A DNA stretch of 11,299 bases from an uncultured Lachnospiraceae bacterium (GTDB lineage Bacteria > Bacillota > Clostridia > Lachnospirales > Lachnospiraceae): assembly GCA_902473545.1 (NCBI GenBank), contig CABRSG010000047.1, positions 1 through 11,299 on the forward strand, in the 5' to 3' direction. Of this stretch, positions 1 through 4,495 are shown piece by piece. The notes under the pieces are model-generated. The model saw only the letters and a program-made list of their open reading frames with translations. It had not been told where the DNA came from and searched no databases. Numbering within the stretch: the first letter of the stretch is position 1; every line of letters begins with the position of its first letter. The position numbers and the translations under genes are program-made.

Positions 1-132
1 TTATAATCAAGCGAGTAAGGCAGATAGTTATTAAATTTTTTATCAAAATTTGCAATGGGGAAAATGTTATCCTTCAAAACCATAACCTCTTTTGTCACAT
101 AGTTTCATTAAACACCGGAGCACTTCACTCTC

Positions 133-300
133 TCAAGTAAATACTAAAATTTGGCTCTCAATTCTACAACTATTTTTTTGAAATAGAGAATGCCGCTCTA
201 TTGGAGCATCATTTCCCGTGAGCCATGCTTCACTTACATTTAATGCTTTAGAAATTAAATAAATATTGTTTTGCTTCAGGGATAACGACTGCAGTTGTTT
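133..300 (-). pseudogene. Fragment of an XRE-family (phage repressor type) HTH regulator
   Basis: Reading the minus strand from about 300 down to a TGA at 135-133 gives 55 codons. They include NNIYLISKALNVSEAWLTG followed by NDAPIER. The 'ISKALNVSxxWLxG' stretch is the classic last part of the helix-turn-helix domain in Cro/CI-type repressors of Firmicutes, which often continue with '(Y/F)D(V/A)P(M/I)ER'. An in-frame TAA lies immediately upstream (303-301), no start codon or first HTH helices are present, and the C-terminal effector part is missing, since the frame closes about 20 codons after the motif. This is therefore a decayed remnant, probably of a prophage or integrative element. The surrounding DNA is strongly AT-rich, unlike the genes from 511 on. 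Recognition rests on one motif read by eye. Confidence 0.6.
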
Positions 301-340
301 TTATTTTTTCATCTTACTTTAGAAAAAAATAACATAGATG

Positions 341-393
341 TTTAGAAAACACAACAACAATACAACGAAAAATAAAAAATTTAGTTTTCTAAA
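341..393. repeat. 10-bp perfect inverted repeat in AT-rich leader
   Basis: TTTAGAAAAC at 341-350 is matched by its exact reverse complement GTTTTCTAAA at 384-393, separated by 33 bases. A further direct copy of TTTAGAAAA lies at 318-326. The arrangement lies just upstream (on the minus strand) of the repressor remnant and could be leftover operator sites. In such AT-rich DNA, however, repeats of this size can arise by chance. Apart from this, I see no gene in 301-510. Confidence 0.35.
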
Positions 394-510
394 ATCTGGG
401 GGAAACAAAAAGTCGGAAAGGATAGTTGTTGATTTTTGTAATTCGTGCTACACTATCCATAGCGTTTTACACAGGATGTATCTGAGATATAAAAAAGGAA
501 GGGAAGTACA

Positions 511-1062
511 ATGGGATTTCGACAAATTGCCGGAAAAGGACTTTATTTTTTATTCATCGGGCAGATTCTTGGGATTTTGATGATCGTTCCCGTGATCGGA
601 ACGATCGCGGCGCTTGCCGGAGCGGTTTGCTCCGTCTATGGGCTGTATACGCTCTCCAAAGCGGATGCCGATTATCAAACCGCGTTTATGCTGACGATCG
701 CAAACTTTGCTGTTTCCTTGTTCAGCACGGTTATTTTAAATAATGAGGGGATTTTTGCATTTCTATGCAGTGCGGCTTCTCTGGTGATCAACGCGGCGGT
801 AATCTATTTTATCTGCAGCACTACCGGAAGGTTGCTGCGCGGTATCGACGATACGGTACAGCAGCGCGGCGGAATAATCTGGAGAGCGGTGATGCTGTGC
901 ACGATCGTGGAGATTGCCTGTGCGCTGCTGGTGTTTATCCCGATCATTAATATCGCGGCAATGGTGATACAGGTGATCGCGATGGTGATTCAGCTGGTAA
1001 TCAGCATTTTGTATCTGATTTTTCTCTGGCAGGGGCAGAAAACGCTGCGGCAGTGTTCGTAG
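511..1062 (+). CDS. Multi-pass membrane protein of unknown function
   Basis: This encodes 183 residues, mostly hydrophobic. I can place about five membrane segments: roughly 12-48 (a long or double segment), 57-76, 81-103, 124-147 and 149-172. They are joined by short polar loops such as SKADADYQ (49-56) and a charged loop with LLRGIDDTVQQRG at about 108-120. The start is supported by an AAGGAAGGG-type ribosome binding site 6-14 bases upstream. There is no signal peptidase or lipobox motif and no recognisable catalytic motif, so I do not assign a function. It is the first gene after the sharp change from AT-rich to GC-richer DNA. A TTTACA-16-TATAAA match at 466-493 lies so close that its transcript would begin inside the ribosome binding site, so I do not call it as the promoter. 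The next gene follows after 90 bases with no clear terminator between. Confidence 0.75.
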   Translation: MGFRQIAGKGLYFLFIGQILGILMIVPVIGTIAALAGAVCSVYGLYTLSKADADYQTAFMLTIANFAVSLFSTVILNNEGIFAFLCSAASLVINAAVIYFICSTTGRLLRGIDDTVQQRGGIIWRAVMLCTIVEIACALLVFIPIINIAAMVIQVIAMVIQLVISILYLIFLWQGQKTLRQCS

Positions 1063-1152
1063 TGAAGGAATATAAACGGAATATATACGGCGCGGAAAAA
1101 ACGGAGCGAAGCCGCACCATAAGATACAAAAGACAGGAAGGGGACAAAAGCA

Positions 1153-1942
1153 GTGGAAACTTATTTATATGTGATTTTTCTTGCCGTTAGTTTTGGCGCG
1201 TCCGTGGTAGGTGCGATCTGCGGGATCGGGCGTGCTGATCAAGCCGCTTTTGGATGCGTTCGGGGTGCTGAGCGTCTCGACCATCAGCTTTTTGTCGGGG
1301 TGCACGGTGCTATCGATGTCCTGTTACTCCGTTGTGAAGGCGAAAATGAGCGGGGATTCCCTGGTGGATATGAAAACCGGAACGCCGCTTGCCGTCGGCG
1401 CGGCGCTCGGCGGCGTAGCCGGAAAAATGATGTTCCAGTATCTCACGGAGATATTTGCCGACAAAGACAGGGTCGGCGCGATCCAGGCCATCTGCCTGCT
1501 TCTGATTACCTTTGGGACAATGCTCTACACCATCCGTAAGGATAAGATCAAAACGCATCATGTGACGGATCTTGCTGCCTGCATTGCGATCGGGCTGGTG
1601 CTGGGCATCTGCTCGTCCTTCCTGGGGATCGGCGGCGGTCCGATCAATCTGGTGGTGCTGTTTTTCTTCTTTTCCATGGACACGAAAACGGCGGCGCAGA
1701 ATTCCCTGTACATTATTTTGTTTTCGCAGATTACCAGTCTTGTCAATACGCTGGTGACGCAGACTGTGCCGGAATTCAGTATCGTTCTGCTGGCGCTGAT
1801 GGTCGGCGGTGGGATTCTTGGAGGCATGGCGGGCAGAGCAATTAATAAAAAGATAGACGGCAGCGTGGTAAATCGCCTGTTTATCGGACTGATGGGTGTG
1901 ATCATGCTGATCTGCGTGTATAACATTTATCAGTTTATGTAA
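1153..1942 (+). pseudogene. TauE/SafE-family sulfite/anion exporter, frameshifted
   Basis: The gene starts at GTG 1153 behind an AGGAAGGGG ribosome binding site (about 1135-1143) and encodes a hydrophobic N-terminus ending ...GAICGIG. It then runs out of frame at 1228-1232. The rest of the protein continues one frame over from about 1232 to the stop at 1942, beginning VLIKPLLDAFGV. TauE/SafE proteins have two homologous halves, each with a glycine-rich motif. The second half here is intact (SSFLGIGGGPINL, near 1617-1648), and the first should read GIGGGVLIKP. The break falls exactly there and fits loss of 2 or 5 bases from a GGC-rich run. Joined, the product would be about 262 residues with about 8 membrane helices, normal for the family. 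It would move sulfite, sulfate or organosulfonate-type anions across the membrane, which suits its neighbour anSME 36 bases downstream. The GTG at 1211 of the second frame has no ribosome binding site. A sequencing error is the main alternative to a true pseudogene. Confidence 0.85.
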
Positions 1943-1978
1943 GAAATTTATAGCAGCATTACGAAAAGGAGACTTACG

Positions 1979-3100
1979 ATGCCGCCGATCAGTGTTTTAA
2001 TGAAGCCCTCGTCCGGGATGTGCAATATGAAGTGCGATTACTGCTTTTACTGTGACGAGACGAAAAAGCGAACGCAGCAGTCCTTTGGTTTTATGAAGGA
2101 AGAGACGTTAAAGAATATTATCCGCAGGACGATGCTGCGCGCCCAGGGCGGCATCAGCTATGCTTATCAGGGCGGAGAGCCGACGCTGCGCGGAATTGAT
2201 TTTTTTAAAAAAGCGGTGGAATACCAGAAACAATACAATAAACACGGCATCCAGGTGCAAAATGCCTTTCAGACGAACGGTTATCTGCTGGATGAGGCGT
2301 GGTGCCGGTTCTTTAGGGAAAATCACTTTCTGGTCGGCATTTCTCTGGATGGTATTCAGGAGATTCATGACGCCTACCGTCACGGGAAGGACGGCGGCCC
2401 CACCTACGACCGCGTTGTGCGCGCCACAAAGCTGTTGGATGAGTACCGCGTGGACTACAACATTCTGACGGTAGTGAACCGACGGGTAGCGGGGCGAATG
2501 GAAGAGATTTATGAAAATTACCGCAGGCACGGGTGGAGATACCAGCAGTACATTGCCTGTCTTGACCCTCTGGACGAGCCGCACGGCCAGAACGAATATG
2601 CCCTGCGTCCGCAGGAATACGGAGCGTTTCTGATCCACCTGTTTGAGCTTTGGTATGCCGATCTGCAGAAACAGCGGCAGCCTTATATTCGGATGTTTGA
2701 GAATTATATCAGCATTCTGGCAGGCTACTGTCCGGAGGCGTGCGACCAGAGAGGAACCTGCGGGATACAGTACGTGGTCGAGGCGGACGGCGGCGTGTAT
2801 CCGTGCGATTTTTATATGACGGATGAATATCTCCTGGGAAATTTTAACGACTGCAGGCTGGATACGCTCGATGAACGCCGCCGGGAGATCGGATTTTTGG
2901 AGCGGTCGCAGAAGCTGTCAGCAGAATGCAGAGCGTGCAGATATTATCACATCTGCCGGGGCGGCTGCCAGCGCAACCGGGACTGGGATCCGCAGAAGGA
3001 AGCGTATGAAAACTATTTCTGCAGCGCGTACAAAATCTTTTTCGATGCGTGTTATGAGCGCATGAAGGAGATAGCGGAAAAAACAGTGAAATCCAGGTAA
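1979..3100 (+). CDS. Anaerobic sulfatase-maturating enzyme (anSME), radical SAM/SPASM
   Basis: This encodes a 373-residue radical SAM enzyme that oxidises an active-site Cys or Ser of sulfatases to C-alpha-formylglycine, making them active under anaerobic conditions. The SAM-binding 4Fe-4S motif is CNMKCDYC (C15, C19, C22), followed by an aromatic and C25. A GGEPTLR motif follows at about 65-71. The two SPASM auxiliary clusters are covered by C255, C261, C276 and C330, and by C317, C320, C326 and C348. D277, right after C276, sits where the catalytic base is expected. From memory, these numbers coincide with those of the well-studied Clostridium perfringens enzyme. The start is fixed by AAGGAG at 1966-1971. 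It follows the exporter by 36 bases and is closed by a terminator, so the two are probably co-transcribed. No sulfatase gene lies in this window, so the substrate must be encoded elsewhere. Cysteine-type sulfatases are the usual clostridial substrate. Confidence 0.95.
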   Translation: MPPISVLMKPSSGMCNMKCDYCFYCDETKKRTQQSFGFMKEETLKNIIRRTMLRAQGGISYAYQGGEPTLRGIDFFKKAVEYQKQYNKHGIQVQNAFQTNGYLLDEAWCRFFRENHFLVGISLDGIQEIHDAYRHGKDGGPTYDRVVRATKLLDEYRVDYNILTVVNRRVAGRMEEIYENYRRHGWRYQQYIACLDPLDEPHGQNEYALRPQEYGAFLIHLFELWYADLQKQRQPYIRMFENYISILAGYCPEACDQRGTCGIQYVVEADGGVYPCDFYMTDEYLLGNFNDCRLDTLDERRREIGFLERSQKLSAECRACRYYHICRGGCQRNRDWDPQKEAYENYFCSAYKIFFDACYERMKEIAEKTVKSR

Positions 3101-3125
3101 TATGATTATAAACAGAAAAATGATG

Positions 3126-3164
3126 AACACCCGACTGGATGAATGGTCCGGCCGGGTGTTTTTG
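3126..3164 (+). terminator. Rho-independent terminator after anSME
   Basis: AACACCCG (3126-3133) pairs with CGGGTGTT (3153-3160), with further partial pairing inside the loop. The arm runs straight into a TTTTT tract (3159-3163). It begins 25 bases after the anSME stop and separates the sulfatase-maturation block from the recombinase gene, which must therefore have its own promoter. Confidence 0.8.
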
Positions 3165-3257
3165 TCTTGCAAATCTTTCTAAATCCGGGGCATACTATGA
3201 GGAATACCGGCGCGCAGGAAGCCGGGAAGACTTTGGGATGAAAGAGAGGAAAAAGAT

Positions 3258-4100
3258 ATGAAGCGCGTACTGGAAGCAGGCATGTTGGATGAATTTCGGG
3301 ATAGATTACTGGAGGAGGAAAGGGCGCAGGCGACGGTGGAGAAATATATGCATGACGTCGGAGTGTTTTTCGATTACGTGAAAGAGAAAAACGGGATTGA
3401 CAAGCATACCGTGATCGCATACAAGGAATATCTGACAGCGTATTATGCGGCGGCGAGCGTCAATTCCATGCTGGCGGCGCTCAATGCATTTCTGAAGGCA
3501 ATGGGCTGGCACGAGTGCACAGTCAGGGCATTGAAAATCCAGAAGGAAGCCTTCCGGGAGCGGGAACGCGATCTGACGAAGGCGGAATATCTCCGCCTGC
3601 TGAAGACCGCAAAGGAGAAGGGGAAGATGCGTCTTTACTGGATCATGCAGGTGCTGTGCGCTACGGGGATCCGCGTGAGCGAGCTGCGCTACATCACTGT
3701 GGAATCACTGCAGACCGGGAGCGCGCGGGTCTGCTCCAAAGGAAAACAGCGGACGGTGCTGTTGCCCGCGGCGCTCTGCCGGAAGCTGCGCAGATACGTT
3801 ACTGCGCACGGGATCACCGAAGACAGCATTTTTGTGACCAGAAGCGGAAAACCGGTCGACCGGAGCAATATCTGCCACGACATGAAGGCGCTCTGCGAAG
3901 AGGCCAACATCTGCCGGGAGAAGGTATTCCCGCACAACCTCCGCCATTTGTTTGCCGTCACATATTATAAGGCAAAGAAGGATATCTCCCACCTGGCGGA
4001 CCTGCTTGGGCACGCGAGCATCAACACCACGCGTATCTACACACTCGTCAGCAGCGAGGAGCAGAAGCAGCAGATCGAATATCTGGGGCTGGTCGTGTGA
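3258..4100 (+). CDS. Tyrosine recombinase, probable invertase for the adjacent promoter switch
   Basis: This encodes a complete 280-residue tyrosine site-specific recombinase of the XerC/D-integrase type. An N-terminal SAM-like core-binding domain spans about 9-90 and the catalytic domain about 103-275. All catalytic residues are visible: R139 (ATGIRVSELR), K161 (SKGKQR), H226 and R229 (PHNLRH), H252 (LLGHASI) and the nucleophile Y261 (TTRIYT). There is no arm-binding N-terminal extension like that of lambda integrase, so it is built like the small recombinases that invert promoters. The start has GAGAGG at 3244-3249. A weak promoter candidate is TTGCAA (3167-3172), 18 bases, CATACT (3191-3196). 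Its stop is 89 bases from the left inverted repeat, and there is no terminator between. That position, and the absence of other phage genes nearby, suggest that it acts on those repeats rather than integrating an element. Confidence 0.93.
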   Translation: MKRVLEAGMLDEFRDRLLEEERAQATVEKYMHDVGVFFDYVKEKNGIDKHTVIAYKEYLTAYYAAASVNSMLAALNAFLKAMGWHECTVRALKIQKEAFRERERDLTKAEYLRLLKTAKEKGKMRLYWIMQVLCATGIRVSELRYITVESLQTGSARVCSKGKQRTVLLPAALCRKLRRYVTAHGITEDSIFVTRSGKPVDRSNICHDMKALCEEANICREKVFPHNLRHLFAVTYYKAKKDISHLADLLGHASINTTRIYTLVSSEEQKQQIEYLGLVV

Positions 4101-4189
4101 GAAAAGCTGTTTCGGAAAGGGGCTGTAAAACGCGCTGCATGACTGTATGAAAAACGGCTATTTTGTGCAGGATGCCAGGACATAAAAAT

Positions 4190-4214
4190 ACCGCATAATA
4201 TCTGTTATGCGGTA
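4190..4214 (+). repeat. Left inverted repeat / recombination core site
   Basis: ACCGCATAA and TTATGCGGT form perfect inverted arms (10 bp if the flanking T4189 and A4214 are counted) around the 6-base spacer TATCTG (4199-4204). Paired arms around a short asymmetric crossover region are the standard layout of a tyrosine recombinase core site. The reverse complement of 4417-4441 matches it at 24 of 25 positions. Confidence 0.9.
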
Positions 4215-4256
4215 AAAAACAGTCATTACATATGTATCCATCCTTTAGCAATTTTT

Positions 4257-4285
4257 ATTCTAGCACTCCAGTGCAAAAAATTCAA
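4257..4285 (-). promoter_or_regulatory. Main invertible promoter, extended -10 sigma-A type
   Basis: On the minus strand, -35 TTGAAT (4285-4280) is followed by a 17-base spacer and -10 TAGAAT (4262-4257). TGC just before the -10 gives a TGn extension. The DNA upstream of the -35 is A/T-rich, like an UP element. Each hexamer matches consensus at 5 of 6 positions, making this the best promoter in the region. The predicted start point is about 4250, firing left in this copy. Confidence 0.8.
4263..4274. promoter_or_regulatory. Palindrome in the promoter spacer, possible operator
   Basis: GCACT-CC-AGTGC is a perfect 5+5 palindrome. It lies wholly between the -10 and -35 of the main invertible promoter, abutting the -10. 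A dimeric repressor or activator bound there would control the promoter in addition to inversion. It resembles half of a CIRCE-like GAGTGCTA element but lacks the second TTAGCACTC arm, so HrcA is not supported. Confidence 0.35.
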
Positions 4286-4297
4286 CATAAAAATTAC

Positions 4298-4333
4298 ACA
4301 AAAAGCAGACCGGGGAGAAAATATTCTCCGGTC
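4298..4333 (-). terminator. Minus-strand terminator upstream of the invertible promoter
   Basis: GACCG (4308-4312) pairs with CGGTC (4329-4333) and GAGAA (4315-4319) with TTCTC (4324-4328), leaving a two-base bulge and a four-base loop. Read on the minus strand, the stem is followed within two bases by CTTTTTG. It would stop transcripts entering from behind before they reach the main promoter. In the ON orientation it would insulate the operon from recombinase read-through. Confidence 0.6.
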
Positions 4334-4367
4334 GGGATCTGTCTGCCCTCAGAGGGCATCTTCTTTC

Positions 4368-4396
4368 ACTTTACAGCCGCGTTAAAGACATTTCAA
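4368..4396 (-). promoter_or_regulatory. Secondary promoter candidate inside the invertible segment
   Basis: On the minus strand, TTGAAA (4396-4391), 17 bases, then TAAAGT (4373-4368). The -35 is good and the -10 moderate. Downstream in the same direction come a short hairpin (4344-4358, TGCCCT/AGGGCA around CAG) and then the terminator at 4333-4298. Any transcript would thus be a short RNA of about 60 bases. A perfect TTGACA also lies at 4416-4411 against the right repeat but has no good -10. Confidence 0.3.
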
Positions 4397-4416
4397 GCGG
4401 CATTTCTTTTTGTCAA

Positions 4417-4441
4417 TACCCCATAACAGATATTATGCGGT
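4417..4441 (-). repeat. Right inverted repeat / recombination core site
   Basis: This is the inverted partner of the left repeat. The outer arm TTATGCGGT is intact, the inner arm has one change (C in place of G at 4421), and the spacer reads CAGATA, the exact reverse complement of the left spacer TATCTG. Because the spacers are asymmetric and opposed, strand exchange between the sites gives inversion rather than deletion. The outer edge is 54 bases upstream of the start codon at 4496. Confidence 0.9.
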
Positions 4442-4495
4442 GATCAGCTGTCGTTCAACAGTGCGTCTGAAAAAAAGAAGAATGGAGAATGTGGA

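Larger units (their letters stand above)
4190..4441. other. Invertible promoter segment (phase-variation switch), apparently OFF
   Basis: Two 25-bp inverted repeats (4190-4214 and 4417-4441, 24 of 25 positions matching) enclose a 202-bp AT-rich segment. It lies between a tyrosine recombinase gene and a surface-protein/pilus operon. The segment has no convincing gene. It has a strong promoter on the minus strand with a minus-strand terminator just upstream of it. As drawn, the promoter fires left, toward the 3' end of the recombinase gene. After inversion it would fire right across the repeat, giving a leader of about 115 bases before the ATG at 4496. I found no comparable rightward promoter inside the segment, so this copy should be OFF. 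The architecture matches known invertible promoters controlling fimbriae and capsules. That inversion occurs here is an inference from sequence. The flanks, 4101-4189 and 4442-4495, hold no gene, only the 3' trailer and the operon leader. Confidence 0.88.

Noticed and set aside
1..98. Minus-strand open frame of 32 codons running off the left edge (GTG at 98 or ATG at 83)
   Set aside because: No properly spaced ribosome binding site and no recognised motif. Such a length is expected by chance; it could be the start of a gene beyond the edge, but the window cannot show it.
338..580. 80-codon open frame in the AT-rich leader
   Set aside because: It has no ribosome binding site, a low-complexity Asn/Lys composition and no recognisable motif. 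It runs 70 bases into the well-supported membrane protein gene in another frame.
4189..4214. Left repeat read as a rho-independent terminator of the recombinase gene
   Set aside because: The palindrome is followed by TAAAAAAC rather than a T-run on the plus strand, and an almost identical inverted copy lies 202 bases away. A recombination site explains both; a secondary termination role cannot be excluded.
4048..4251. Minus-strand open frame crossing the left inverted repeat
   Set aside because: It overlaps the recombinase 3' end and the repeat, lacks motifs, and is explained by the shadow of the recombinase gene.
4263..4274. CIRCE/HrcA operator overlapping the promoter
   Set aside because: Only a GAGTGCTA half is present. 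The full element needs TTAGCACTC-N9-GAGTGCTAA.
4101..4495. CRISPR array or riboswitch in the gap before the surface protein
   Set aside because: There are no direct repeats with spacers and no conserved aptamer motif. Inverted repeats plus a promoter account for the structure.
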